DNA from: Microbacterium sp. Root61 | Lineage (GTDB): Bacteria; Actinomycetota; Actinomycetes; Actinomycetales; Microbacteriaceae | Direction: 5' to 3' | DNA length: 64,000 nt | NCBI RefSeq assembly: GCF_001427525.1 | Contig: NZ_LMGU01000001.1 | Coordinates: 1,335,788-1,399,787, forward strand | Shown here: positions 35,722 through 44,772 of the stretch, piece by piece | How positions within the stretch are numbered: position 1 is the first letter of the stretch | How the letters are laid out: each line of letters opens with the position of its first letter | Program-made: the position numbers and the translations under genes | The notes under the pieces: model-generated | The model's input: only the letters and a program-made list of their open reading frames with translations | Databases searched by the model: none | Told to the model about the DNA's origin: nothing

Positions 35722-37479
35722 TCACACCTCGTCCGGACCGAGATCGGGCTGCGCCGCGAAGGTCGCCTCGGCGATCGGCAGACCCGAGATCTCCAGGACG
35801 ATGATCTCGTTCTCGCCCGCTCGCACGACAGGGCTCGGCACGTAGAGGGTGCGCTGCGGCCCGCGGCTCCAGTGCCGCCCCAGGTGGAACCCGTTGATCC
35901 ACACCACGCCGGCGCCCCAGGCGCCGATCTCGAGGTGCAGGTCGCTCGGTTCACCGACGGTGAAGCGCCCGGACGCGAACGCCGGCCCGGCGACCGGGGA
36001 TCCCTCGGGGATCACCGCCTCCGGACGCGCCAGCGCCTCGCGGACGAGACTCAGGTCGAGGTCCACGGGACCGGCTCGCCACCCGCGCAGGGGCCGACCG
36101 TCCAGTGTCGCCGAACCGATGAGGCCCTTCGCCTCGCCCAGCCGCGGGCCGTAGTTGACACCACCGAGGTGCTCGACGAGGAGGCAGAGCTCGCCCCCGT
36201 CCGACGGCGGCAGGACGATCACGCGTTCCCCGTGCTCGCGGTCGATCATCCCGACCCGCACGCCGTCCACGAACACATGTGCCCGGTCGCGCACCTCGGC
36301 GAAGGCGAGCAGGCCGCCGTGCGCGATGGTCGTGGCGTAGTGCGAGAATCCGCGCGGCAGGCCGAAAGCCGAGGCATCCGGAAGCAGGTCGAACTCCTGT
36401 GTACGGAGGAGGTCGACGCCGGCCAGCGGCACGGCGCGGTCCAGGCTCGTGGAGAACACCGGCGTCGCGGCGCGCTCGGCAGGGCGTTCCTCGGGCACCG
36501 GTGCGTACTTCGCGATGACATCCCGGAATCGCCAGTACTTCTCGGTGGGGGTGCCGTCCTCGGCGAGCGGGGCGTCGTAGTCGTAGGTGGTCGCGATCGG
36601 GCGGTAGATGCCCTTGTCGTTCGCGCCGGAGGTGAAACCGAAGTTGGTGCCGCCGTGGAACATGTAGATGTTCACCGAGGCACCCGCTGCCAAGAGCGCG
36701 TCGAGCGACTCGGCGGCGTCGTCGGCCGAGGTCGTGTGGTGCGGCTCGCCCCAGCTGTCGAACCAGCCGCACCAGAACTCCGAGCACATCAGCGGCCCGG
36801 TGGGCTGGTTGCGGCGCAGCAGCGCGAGGCGCTCGTCGACACGCGAGCCGAAGGACCCTGTGCGGTGCAGCTCGTCGAGGCTACCGTCGCGGAGCATCGT
36901 GCCCAGCGGCTGATCGACGCTGGTCAGCGGCACCGTGATGCCGGCGCGGTGCGTCAGCGCGACGAGGGTGCGCAGATAGTCGGCATCGGAACCGTAGGCG
37001 CCGTACTCGTTCTCGATCTGCACGAGGATCACCGGGCCGCCCAGGTCGATCTGACGTGGGGCCACGATGGCATAGACGGACTCGAGATACTCCTCGACCG
37101 CGGCGAGGTAGGCCGGGTCGCTGGAGCGGAGTTTCAGCGACTGGTCCGTGAGGAGCCAGGCAGGCAGGCCGCCATCGGTCCACTCTGCGCAGATGTAGGG
37201 TCCCGGGCGCACGATGGCGTGCATGCCCTCGGCCTCGACCAGATCGAGAAAGCGCGCGAGATCGAGCTGCGGGGTTGTGAGGAACTCTCCGCGGGAGGGC
37301 GCGTGCTCGTTCCACGGCACGTAGGTCTCGATGGTGTTCAAGCCCATGAGCTTGGCTTTGCGGATACGGTCCGCCCACAGCTCGGGGTGCACCCGGAAGT
37401 AGTGCAGCGCGCCGGCGAGCACGCGGAACGGCTCTCCGTCGAGGAGGAAGTCGGCGGCGCCGATGGTGAACCTGGGCAT
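35722..37479 (-). CDS. Beta-galactosidase, glycoside hydrolase family 35
   Basis: 585 aa. The GH35 TIM barrel carries the acid/base glutamate in ILVQIENEYGAYG and the nucleophile glutamate in PLMCSEFWCGWFD; the N-terminus has the family signature FRVLAGALHYFRVHPELW. C-terminal jelly-roll domains follow. No signal peptide, so it probably works on imported beta-galactosides. The ATG at 37479 is chosen because CCAGGA lies 6-7 bases upstream; an ATG two codons earlier is less well placed. It is the last gene of the importer operon, about 80 bases after the binding-protein gene. Confidence 0.94.
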   Translation of the reverse strand: MPRFTIGAADFLLDGEPFRVLAGALHYFRVHPELWADRIRKAKLMGLNTIETYVPWNEHAPSRGEFLTTPQLDLARFLDLVEAEGMHAIVRPGPYICAEWTDGGLPAWLLTDQSLKLRSSDPAYLAAVEEYLESVYAIVAPRQIDLGGPVILVQIENEYGAYGSDADYLRTLVALTHRAGITVPLTSVDQPLGTMLRDGSLDELHRTGSFGSRVDERLALLRRNQPTGPLMCSEFWCGWFDSWGEPHHTTSADDAAESLDALLAAGASVNIYMFHGGTNFGFTSGANDKGIYRPIATTYDYDAPLAEDGTPTEKYWRFRDVIAKYAPVPEERPAERAATPVFSTSLDRAVPLAGVDLLRTQEFDLLPDASAFGLPRGFSHYATTIAHGGLLAFAEVRDRAHVFVDGVRVGMIDREHGERVIVLPPSDGGELCLLVEHLGGVNYGPRLGEAKGLIGSATLDGRPLRGWRAGPVDLDLSLVREALARPEAVIPEGSPVAGPAFASGRFTVGEPSDLHLEIGAWGAGVVWINGFHLGRHWSRGPQRTLYVPSPVVRAGENEIIVLEISGLPIAEATFAAQPDLGPDEV

Positions 37480-37562
37480 GAGCATCCTGGTCTGTCGGTA
37501 AGAGAAGGAGGAAAGAGCGCGGGGCCCGCGAATCGCGAGCCCCGCGTCCTGTGAGCTGCTGA

Positions 37563-38903
37563 CTACTTGTTGACCGAGAAGCCCTGCTCGTTGCCGTAGG
37601 CGACCATGTCGTCCTGCCACGCGAGGAGGCCGTCTGCCAGGCTGGTGCCGTCGGCCATCGCCTTGCCTGCGGTGTCACCGAAGATGTTGTTGGCGTAGCC
37701 CTGGAACGGGAGATACTGCCACCCGGCGAGTACGTTCTCGGCAGAGGTCTTGCCCTCCTGGTTGGCCTTCTGACCGCCATATGCCTCGAACTCGCGGTCG
37801 AGCCACTCGGGGTCGTCCATGATCTCCGTGGTGGCGGGGAAGCCACTCGCGTTCTGCAGATCGCGGCCGCCACCGGTCGCCATGAACTGCAGGAGGCCTG
37901 CGGCGAGCGCCTTGTTCGTGCTCTGCTCGCTCACCGCGAGTCCGCTGCCGCCGTTCATCGCGGAGGCCGGCTTCCCGTCCCACGAGGGGAGCTGGGCGAC
38001 GCGCCAGTTGCCGTGGCTGTTGTCATCCATGCCGCCGATCATCCAGCCGCCCATCATCAGTGTGCCGAGCTTGCCCTGCTGCAGAGCCTTGGTCCACTCG
38101 TCGCCCCAGGTCGACAGCGTGGAGAGCTGGTCCTTCTCGAGGAGACCGCTCCACAGGTCGGTGAACTTCGTGCTGCCCTCGTCCGCGAGGTCGATCGTGA
38201 CCGCGTCACCGTCGATCTGGAACGGCTGACCGCCCGATGCCCAGATCATGCTCGTGATGAAGCCCGCGTCGCCCTGGTTGGCGATGTACGCCTCGGGGTC
38301 GTAGGTGTGGATGGCCGCCGCAGCCGCCGCGTACTCGTCCCACGTCTTGGGCACCTCGGTGACACCGGCAGCGTCGAACAGCTCCTTGTTGTAGATCAGG
38401 ACCATGGGTCCGGAGTCCCCGGGGATGCCGAGCTGCTTCCCGTCGAACTGCATGCCTTCCCACGCGGATGGAATGAAGTCGCCGGCCGCTTCTTCGTTGA
38501 AGCCCCAGCCACTCATGTCCGCCAGCGCGTCGCCCATGGCGAGCTGCGGCACGGTCTGGTACTCGACCGGGATGATGTCCGGGGCGCCAGTGCCGGCCTT
38601 GACGGCGTTCTGCACCTTGGTGACCACGGCGTCGGGGTCGTCCATCTTGACAACCTCGACCTTGACCTTCGGGTTCTCCTTGGTGAAGGCATCCGCCATG
38701 TCCTGCGTGGAGTCGCTCCAGGTCCACCACGTCAGCGTGCCGCCCTTTTCGAGCGCGGCGTCGATGTCGGCCTGAGTGCCGCCTGCGGCAGCTCCGTCGC
38801 CGCCGTCGGCCGGGGTGGAGGAGCAGGCTGCGAGCGTGCCCAGGAGAAGCGCGCTGGCGCCGAGAGCGGCGACCAGCCGGGTCTTGCTGTGGGAGTACTT
38901 CAT
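37563..38903 (-). CDS. Carbohydrate ABC transporter substrate-binding lipoprotein
   Basis: 446 aa, family 1 solute-binding protein. Lipobox LAAC (cysteine about residue 27) anchors it outside the membrane. Typical sugar-binder segments are visible (TLTWWTWSDSTQDMADAFTK near the N-terminus; NGGSGLAVSEQSTNKALA). It captures an oligosaccharide, probably a galactoside given its neighbours, and delivers it to the two permeases encoded just upstream. GGAAAG lies 3-8 bases before the ATG. Confidence 0.94.
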   Translation of the reverse strand: MKYSHSKTRLVAALGASALLLGTLAACSSTPADGGDGAAAGGTQADIDAALEKGGTLTWWTWSDSTQDMADAFTKENPKVKVEVVKMDDPDAVVTKVQNAVKAGTGAPDIIPVEYQTVPQLAMGDALADMSGWGFNEEAAGDFIPSAWEGMQFDGKQLGIPGDSGPMVLIYNKELFDAAGVTEVPKTWDEYAAAAAAIHTYDPEAYIANQGDAGFITSMIWASGGQPFQIDGDAVTIDLADEGSTKFTDLWSGLLEKDQLSTLSTWGDEWTKALQQGKLGTLMMGGWMIGGMDDNSHGNWRVAQLPSWDGKPASAMNGGSGLAVSEQSTNKALAAGLLQFMATGGGRDLQNASGFPATTEIMDDPEWLDREFEAYGGQKANQEGKTSAENVLAGWQYLPFQGYANNIFGDTAGKAMADGTSLADGLLAWQDDMVAYGNEQGFSVNK

Positions 38904-38956
38904 TGTCTTTCCTTTCGCGATGTGAGTGTGATGCAGGGGTCTGAAGTGTCGGATGT

Positions 38957-39901
38957 CTACTTCACGCTTCCGGCGGTGAGACCGGACTGCCAGTAGCGCT
39001 GCAGGTAGAGGAATGCGCCTGCGATGGGGATGACGGTGAGCAGTGCACCCGTGATGACCAGGTTCGGGATGGCGGCGCCACCGATCGAGGTGGCCTGCGA
39101 CGCCCATTGGTTCAGGCCGACCGGCAGCGGATACAGCAACGGATCGCTCAACATGATCAGCGGAAGGAAGTAGTTGTTCCACGTGGCCACGAGCGAGAAC
39201 ATGAGAACGGTGATGACCGCCGGCATGAGCTGGCGGAACGCGATCGAGAAGAAGATCCGCACCTCGCTCGCGCCGTCGATGCGAGCCGCCTCGAGGATCT
39301 CGTCCGGCACCGCCTCGGCCGCGTACACCCAGATCAGGTAGAGACCGAACGCACTCACCATCGACGGGATGATCACGGCCGCGGGCGTGTTCGTCAGCTT
39401 CATGCTGCTGAACAGCAGGAACTGCGGGACCGCCAGAGCGGAGCCGGGAATCGCGATCGCGCCCAAGATGATCGCGAAGACAGCCCTGCGGCCCGGGAAG
39501 CGATACTTCGCGAGTCCATAGCCGGCCAGCGTCGCCAGGAGGGCGGCCCCGCCGCCGCCGACGATGACGTAGAAGATCGTGTTGCCGAACCAGCGGAGGA
39601 AGATCCCGTCGTTGTACGTGAACACCTGCACGATGTTGTCGAACAAGGCGAAGTCGCCCGAGAACCACAGCGCGAACGAGTTGTACAGCTGGTCCTTCGA
39701 CTTGCTCGCGTTGACGACGAGCCAGAACAGCGGAAGCAGGCAGTACAGCAGCATCGCGACCATCAGGAGGGTGACGGGCACGGATGCCGGCCGGTGCCGC
39801 GATCCGCCGCGCTTGCGCTTGCGGTCGACCGGAGCGACCTGCGCGCTGGCGAGTCGGCTGGGCGAACGGCGACGGCCCGTGACGATCGTTTCGGTGCTCA
39901 T
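38957..39901 (-). CDS. Carbohydrate ABC transporter permease, MalG type
   Basis: 314 aa, six predicted helices after a basic cytoplasmic N-terminal tail of about 40 residues. The EAA coupling loop (ILEAARIDGASEVRIFFSIA) and the C-terminal end (FLYLQRYWQSGLTAGSVK) are typical. The start overlaps the stop of the MalF-type permease gene (ATGA), so the two subunits are made in step. No ATPase gene is in the operon. Confidence 0.95.
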   Translation of the reverse strand: MSTETIVTGRRRSPSRLASAQVAPVDRKRKRGGSRHRPASVPVTLLMVAMLLYCLLPLFWLVVNASKSKDQLYNSFALWFSGDFALFDNIVQVFTYNDGIFLRWFGNTIFYVIVGGGGAALLATLAGYGLAKYRFPGRRAVFAIILGAIAIPGSALAVPQFLLFSSMKLTNTPAAVIIPSMVSAFGLYLIWVYAAEAVPDEILEAARIDGASEVRIFFSIAFRQLMPAVITVLMFSLVATWNNYFLPLIMLSDPLLYPLPVGLNQWASQATSIGGAAIPNLVITGALLTVIPIAGAFLYLQRYWQSGLTAGSVK

Positions 39902-40869
39902 GCCGTCTCCTCCAGCTGGGGCGCGTTGCGGTTCTTCCGTCGGAAGATGCCTTCGGGGTTCTGCGCGATGAACGCGACGATCATCGTGAGGATGCCGGAG
40001 AGGATGGCGATCGCCGCCGCGTAGTTGAACATCGAGCCGGAGAACGAGAGGTTGAAGGCGTAGATGTTCGGCGTGAAGTAGCTCGAGATCTGGTTGGGCA
40101 CGAGCGAGCGCAGCATCTGCGGCTCGTTGAAGAGCTGGAAGCTGCCGATGATCGAGAACAGGGTGGCGATGATCATCGCCCCGCGGATGCCGGGGAGCTT
40201 GATGCTGAAGATCGTGCGGAATGTGCCCGCGCCATCGATCTCGGCGGCCTCGTAGAGCTCGTGCGGAATCGCCTTCAGGCCCGCGTAGAAGACGAGCATG
40301 TTGTACCCGACGAACTCCCACGTGACGATGTTGCCGATCGACGCCATGATCCAGCTGTTGGACAGCGGATCGGGGAGAGTGATGCCGAAGAAGTCGTTGA
40401 GGTCGGCGACGAGCCCGAACTGGGAGCCGTACATGTAGCCCCAGATCATCACCGCGACGACGCCGGGAACGGCGTAGGGCAGGAAGATCGAGAGCCGGAA
40501 CAGCGGCACCCAGCGCAGCCGCGCGCTGTCCAGGGCGAGCGCCGCAAAGAGGGCGATACCGAGCATGATCGGCACCTGGACGAAGAGGAAGCCGGTGACG
40601 CGGCCCAGCGCCTCCCAGAACTTCGGATCGGCGAACGCCTTGACGTAGTTCTCGAAGCCGACGAAGGATGTGCCGCCGACCAGGGTCTCCCGGAACAGAC
40701 TCAGGTAGATCGCGTAGATCAGCGGCGCGATCAGCACGAGTGTGAAGACGGCCATGAACGGGCCGACGAAGATCCATCCGGCCCAGTCGCGACGACGCCG
40801 CCGCCGCTTCGGCGCGGCGATGGATGCCGTAGATCGCGCGGACGAAACGGATACTGCAGTGCTGCTCAT
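39898..40869 (-). CDS. Carbohydrate ABC transporter permease, MalF type
   Basis: 323 aa from the ATG at 40869; a GTG at 40887 would add six residues. Neither has a strong ribosome site. There are six predicted helices, the first at about residues 28-52, after a run of arginines and lysines. The EAA loop reads LYEAAEIDGAGTFRTIFSIK. It is the first gene of the importer operon (MalF-MalG-binding protein-GH35) and is divergent from the DUF5054 gene, with two LacI-type operators in the 160-base gap. Confidence 0.93.
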   Translation of the reverse strand: MSSTAVSVSSARSTASIAAPKRRRRRRDWAGWIFVGPFMAVFTLVLIAPLIYAIYLSLFRETLVGGTSFVGFENYVKAFADPKFWEALGRVTGFLFVQVPIMLGIALFAALALDSARLRWVPLFRLSIFLPYAVPGVVAVMIWGYMYGSQFGLVADLNDFFGITLPDPLSNSWIMASIGNIVTWEFVGYNMLVFYAGLKAIPHELYEAAEIDGAGTFRTIFSIKLPGIRGAMIIATLFSIIGSFQLFNEPQMLRSLVPNQISSYFTPNIYAFNLSFSGSMFNYAAAIAILSGILTMIVAFIAQNPEGIFRRKNRNAPQLEETA

Positions 40870-40944
40870 CGGATGCACCGACCGCACACCACTCGGGTGT
40901 CTTGCGCGGTTTCCTGCCTCATAACGACGTCACTTCCTCGTGAA

Positions 40945-40958
40945 TGTTTGCGTTCACA
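40945..40958. promoter_or_regulatory. LacI-type operator candidate, importer/DUF5054 promoter, site 1
   Basis: TGTTTGCGTTCACA, a TG-N4-CG-N4-CA site sharing its first ten bases with the site at the lacI start. It lies on the importer side of the divergent promoter, about 75 bases from the permease ATG. Confidence 0.55.
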
Positions 40959-40979
40959 TCGGAGTATACGACAGAATGA

Positions 40980-40993
40980 TGTTTACGCAAACA
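40980..40993. promoter_or_regulatory. LacI-type operator candidate, importer/DUF5054 promoter, site 2
   Basis: TGTTTACGCAAACA, nearly a perfect palindrome and the best operator in the region. Its centre is 35 bases from site 1. It lies about 40 bases before the DUF5054 start, so bound repressor could block both divergent promoters. Confidence 0.65.
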
Positions 40994-41031
40994 CAAGTTT
41001 CGTTTGCTTTTCAAGGCGAAGGAGCCAGCGC

Positions 41032-43104
41032 ATGATCTCGACGATTCACGTCGTGTTCAAGACACACCTCGACATCGGATTCACCGATCTCGCGGCCAAC
41101 GTGACCGACCGATATCTGAGCTCGTACCTCCCCCGCGCGATCGAGCTCTCCGAAGAGCTGGAGCGCCGTGGCGGCCCCGCCCGCTTCGTGTGGACCACCG
41201 GCTCCTGGCTCATCCAGGAGGCACTCCGAGTGGGCAGCCCGGACGAGCGCGCCCGGCTCGAGGACGCCATCCGCGCGGGCCGCGTCCGCTGGCACGGCCT
41301 CCCGATGACCCTGCACACCGAGGTGATGGATCGCCCCCTCCTCGACTACGGCATCTCGATCGCGCGGCGGCTCGACGAGCGCTTCGGCACGCACACCGTC
41401 GCCGCCAAGATGACCGATGTCCCCGGCCACACGGTCGGGCTCGTCCCCGCTCTGGCCGCCGCGGGAATCGACTACCTGCACCTCGGCGTGAACGGGGCCT
41501 CCGCGGTCCCCGACGTGCCCGAGTTCTTCCGCTGGCAGGCGCCGGACGGCAGCGAGGTCGTCGTCAACTACGCGCAGGGATACGGCGCCGAAGCCCTCGA
41601 GCTGGCGATCGCTCCGGGCGGCGCCGACGCGATGCACCTCGCACACACCGGCGACAACCTCGGCCCGCAGAGCGCCGAAGAGGTCGAAGCGCTCTTCGCC
41701 GACCTCGCCGCCGCCTACCCGGGGGCGCGCATCGTCGCCTCGACGCTCGACGACTTCGCCGCCAGCGTGCTCGCCGTCCGCGACGCCCTGCCCGTACTGA
41801 CCGACGAGATCGGCGACTCCTGGATCCACGGGGTGGGCAGCGACCCGCTGTTGACCGCGCAGCTGAAGAGCCTGCTGGCACTGCGCCGCGAGTGGATCGA
41901 TTCCGGTGCACTCGCTCCCGGAAGCGCCGAGGACGAAGGGCTCGGTGACGCCCTCCTGCTCATCGCCGAGCACACCTGGGGACAGGATCTGAAGACCTGG
42001 CTGCCGGACTACGTGAACTACACGAAGGCCGACTTCACCGCAGCCCGCGCGCGCGATGTCATCGACCCGTCGATCAACGGCCCGGAGATGGACGTCTACG
42101 CCTGGGCGTACACCGAGCACCCCCGCGAGGAGGGACTGAGCTACTCGGCGTTCGAGGCCTCCTGGGCCGAACAGCGCAGCTATGTCGAGCGTGCGATCGC
42201 GGCACTCTCCCCCGAGCGCGCGCGGATCGCGACCGCCGCGCTGGCCGAGCTCACGCCGCCACGGGAGACGCCGACGGATGCCGCATCCATCGCCCTCGAT
42301 CCCACCGAGGAGCACGCGGTCCTGGGTTGGCGCGTGCGCTTCGGCGACGACGGCGCGCTCGTCGCGCTCGTCGACCTGACCGGCGCCGACTGGGCGGACG
42401 ACGACCACCGTCTCGGCGCCTTCCGGTACCAGACCTTCGATGAGCGCGACGAGGCCCTCTGGGTGGCGCAGTACTGCCGCCGCATCGAGGAGACCGGCAT
42501 GTGGGCGATCCCCGATCAGTCCAAGCCGGGCCTGGCCATCGCCGACACCCAACCGGCGCAGGTGTTCGCCCCGCGCGTGCTCTCGCTGACGCGCAGCGAC
42601 CGCACCGACGGCGTGGCGCTGACGCTCGACCTGGCCATGCCGGGTCCCGCGAGCGAACTGTGGGGTGCACCCCGCCGCGTGCGGGTCGAGTACCTGTTCA
42701 CCGCGGAGGGTCGCATCGAGATCACGCTCGACGTGCTCGAGCGCACGGCATCCCGTCTCCCCGAAGCCACCTGGTTCGCGTTCCGCCCGCGCGTCGGCGC
42801 AGGAGCGTGGCGTCTGGACAAGCTCGGCGCCCAGGTCGACCCGCAGCACGTCGTGCGCAACGGCAACCGGAGCCTGCACGCCGTGTCCGCCGTGTCGCAC
42901 ACGGCCGACCGTCGCTTCGCCCTCCGTACGCTCGACGCCCCGCTCGTGGCCGTCGGCATGCCGCAGCTCTTCCGGTTCGAGAACGCCGTCGCTCAGCCCG
43001 ACGACGGCCTGTATGTGAACCTGCACAACAATATGTGGGGCACCAACTTCCGGATGTGGTTCGACGACGACGTCCGGTACCGCTTCACGCTCGAGCTCGT
43101 CTGA
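41032..43104 (+). CDS. DUF5054 protein, GH38-like glycoside hydrolase candidate
   Basis: 690 aa. It resembles DUF5054 proteins, which are related to GH38 alpha-mannosidases but lack a known activity to my knowledge. GH38-like metal and catalytic positions appear kept: H12-x-D14 in KTHLDIGFTD, D129 in KMTDVPGHTVG and H314 in EHTWGQD. A C-terminal beta-sandwich ends in NMWGTNFRMWFDDDVRYRF. No signal peptide, so it is probably cytoplasmic. GAAGGAG lies 6-12 bases upstream of the ATG. It is divergent from the importer, shares its operators, and is followed after 17 bases by a phosphoesterase gene. Confidence 0.8.
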   Translation: MISTIHVVFKTHLDIGFTDLAANVTDRYLSSYLPRAIELSEELERRGGPARFVWTTGSWLIQEALRVGSPDERARLEDAIRAGRVRWHGLPMTLHTEVMDRPLLDYGISIARRLDERFGTHTVAAKMTDVPGHTVGLVPALAAAGIDYLHLGVNGASAVPDVPEFFRWQAPDGSEVVVNYAQGYGAEALELAIAPGGADAMHLAHTGDNLGPQSAEEVEALFADLAAAYPGARIVASTLDDFAASVLAVRDALPVLTDEIGDSWIHGVGSDPLLTAQLKSLLALRREWIDSGALAPGSAEDEGLGDALLLIAEHTWGQDLKTWLPDYVNYTKADFTAARARDVIDPSINGPEMDVYAWAYTEHPREEGLSYSAFEASWAEQRSYVERAIAALSPERARIATAALAELTPPRETPTDAASIALDPTEEHAVLGWRVRFGDDGALVALVDLTGADWADDDHRLGAFRYQTFDERDEALWVAQYCRRIEETGMWAIPDQSKPGLAIADTQPAQVFAPRVLSLTRSDRTDGVALTLDLAMPGPASELWGAPRRVRVEYLFTAEGRIEITLDVLERTASRLPEATWFAFRPRVGAGAWRLDKLGAQVDPQHVVRNGNRSLHAVSAVSHTADRRFALRTLDAPLVAVGMPQLFRFENAVAQPDDGLYVNLHNNMWGTNFRMWFDDDVRYRFTLELV

Positions 43105-43121
43105 ACCCCCGAAAGAACCCG

Positions 43122-44243
43122 ATGAACACCTCCGCCCTTGTCACCAGCCCGCCCGTCGTCATGGCGCCGCGATCCGACGGATTCGAACTCGTCTGGGGCG
43201 TCGGACGCCTCAGCCGAGGATGGCTGGAGTGGGAACACGACGGCGAGCGCGGTGTCGTCAGCGCAGACGCGTTCGGCATGGTCCCGCAGGACGACCGCGT
43301 CCTGCGCGTGCGCCTCTCCGGCCTGCAGCCGGGCGCCGACCTCGTCGTACGCGCGGTGACCGAGGCGATCGCCGGCGACACCGAGCGCCACGAGAGCGCC
43401 TGGAAGCCCGTGCGCACACTCGATGCCGCGGCATCCTCCGCGCACATCGCGGTGTGGAACGACACCCACGAGCGCGCCGACACGCTGCGGGCGCTGCACG
43501 AGGTCACTCCGGGGGTGGACCTGCTGGTCTGGAACGGGGATCTCTGCAACGACTGGAAGGACCCGGGGTCGTTCACCACCACCGTCCTGAGTCCCGAAGG
43601 GCTGGACATCAGCGCCGGCCGGCCGCTGTCGATCGTGATCGGCAACCACGACGTGCGCGGCACGTGGGCCTATCAGCTCGAGGACTTCGTCGCGACGCCC
43701 GACGGGCGCCCCTACTCGGCCGGACGCGTCGGACCGGTCGCCTTCGTCATCCTGAACACCGGGGAGGACAAGCCCGATGCGCACCCCACCTTCGAAGGTC
43801 GCGTCGCGTTCGAACAGCTCCGTGCCGAGCAGGCCGCCTGGCTGCACGAGGCACTCGCGCGGCCCGAGATGCGCGATGCGCCGTACCGCCTGGTGTTCTG
43901 TCACATCCCGCTGCGCTGGACCGATGAGACCGTCGTGGACTACGACGACGGCGGCTATGACTGGTTCAGCCGGATGAGCCGGGATGCGTGGCACGACGCG
44001 CTCGTGGAGTGGGGCGCGCAGATCATCGTCTCGGGGCACACGCACGAGGCGGTCCTCCTGGAGGCGACCGACGAGTTCCCGTACGTGCAGCTCATCGGCG
44101 GCGGGCCGGACCGCGCGACCACCTCGGCGGAGGCGGCCACCTGGACCGAGATCGAGGCCGACGGCGCTGAGCTGGTGCTGACCACACGCGATCTGGACGG
44201 CGGGCTGGTGTTCGACACCCGCCTGCACCCCATCGCCGGCTGA
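43122..44243 (+). CDS. Calcineurin-like metallophosphoesterase
   Basis: 373 aa. The first 90 residues look like a fibronectin-type or purple-acid-phosphatase-type N-domain. The catalytic domain follows with the metal motifs in order: DTH (WNDTHERADT), NGD (VWNGDLCND), GNHD (VIGNHDVRGTW), a histidine in CHIPLRW, and GHTH (IVSGHTHEAVLL). All expected ligands are present, so it should be active. There is no signal peptide. It is cotranscribed with the DUF5054 gene. The substrate is unknown; a phosphorylated sugar released by DUF5054 is one possibility. Confidence 0.87.
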   Translation: MNTSALVTSPPVVMAPRSDGFELVWGVGRLSRGWLEWEHDGERGVVSADAFGMVPQDDRVLRVRLSGLQPGADLVVRAVTEAIAGDTERHESAWKPVRTLDAAASSAHIAVWNDTHERADTLRALHEVTPGVDLLVWNGDLCNDWKDPGSFTTTVLSPEGLDISAGRPLSIVIGNHDVRGTWAYQLEDFVATPDGRPYSAGRVGPVAFVILNTGEDKPDAHPTFEGRVAFEQLRAEQAAWLHEALARPEMRDAPYRLVFCHIPLRWTDETVVDYDDGGYDWFSRMSRDAWHDALVEWGAQIIVSGHTHEAVLLEATDEFPYVQLIGGGPDRATTSAEAATWTEIEADGAELVLTTRDLDGGLVFDTRLHPIAG

Positions 44244-44365
44244 GGCTCGCCGCTCAGGCGACGGCGCCGGTCTCCCGACGCTCACCATGCGCGCCTCGAG
44301 CGCAGCGGGCGGTCCTGACCGCGTGTCGCGAAAGAGGCTCTGCACGCCGGTAGGCTGGAACCATC

Positions 44366-44441
44366 GGGCCTGTAGCTCAGTCGGTAGAGCATCGGACTTT
44401 TAATCCGCGGGTCGAGGGTTCGAGCCCCTCCGGGCCCACCA
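44366..44441 (+). tRNA. tRNA-Lys (anticodon TTT)
   Basis: 76 bases including an encoded CCA. The acceptor stem pairs GGGCCTG with CGGGCCC (one T-G pair). The D-arm is AGCTCAGTCGGTAGAGC; the anticodon loop CTTTTAA carries TTT; the T-loop is GGTTCGAGCC. It lies after the phosphoesterase gene and directly before the thioredoxin-like gene. No sign of an integrated element beside it. Confidence 0.97.
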
Positions 44442-44471
44442 TCAGCATCCGCGGCGGATAGCGTCGGCGTC

Positions 44472-44771
44472 ATGAACATCGAACTGCAGTACTTCGATGG
44501 CTGCCCGAGCTGGAAGCCGGCGCGGGAGCGTCTCACCCAGCTCGCGGCCGAGCATCCTGATCTCGCCGTCACGACGCGTCCGGTGCGCGATCCCGACGAG
44601 GCCGAGCAGATCGGCTTCCACGGGTCGCCCAGCATCCTCCTCGACGGCGTCGACCTCTTCGCCGACCCGGAGACCGCTGCGGGCTTCGGGTGCCGGCTCT
44701 ATCGCACTCCGGACGGGCCCGCCGGCTCGCCTACGCTGGAGCAGCTGAGAGCCGCGATCGTCGGGGTCTGA
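44472..44771 (+). CDS. Small thioredoxin-fold protein (DF-family-like)
   Basis: 99 aa. A short thioredoxin-like fold beginning IELQYFDGCPSWKPARE, with a single cysteine where thioredoxins have CxxC. This matches the small 'DF family (seleno)protein'/DUF-type thioredoxin-like group. A second recognisable element is the cis-proline-type loop HGSPSILLDGVDLF. Another cysteine sits in FGCRLYRT. It may act in thiol or metal handling; the real role is unknown. It converges on the DNA alkylation repair gene, with one base between the stops. Confidence 0.75.
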   Translation: MNIELQYFDGCPSWKPARERLTQLAAEHPDLAVTTRPVRDPDEAEQIGFHGSPSILLDGVDLFADPETAAGFGCRLYRTPDGPAGSPTLEQLRAAIVGV

Positions 44772-44772
44772 G

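Noticed and set aside
44366..44441. tRNA-Lys as an integration site
   Set aside because: Flanking genes look native in base composition, and no repeated tRNA 3' end or recombinase gene is visible.
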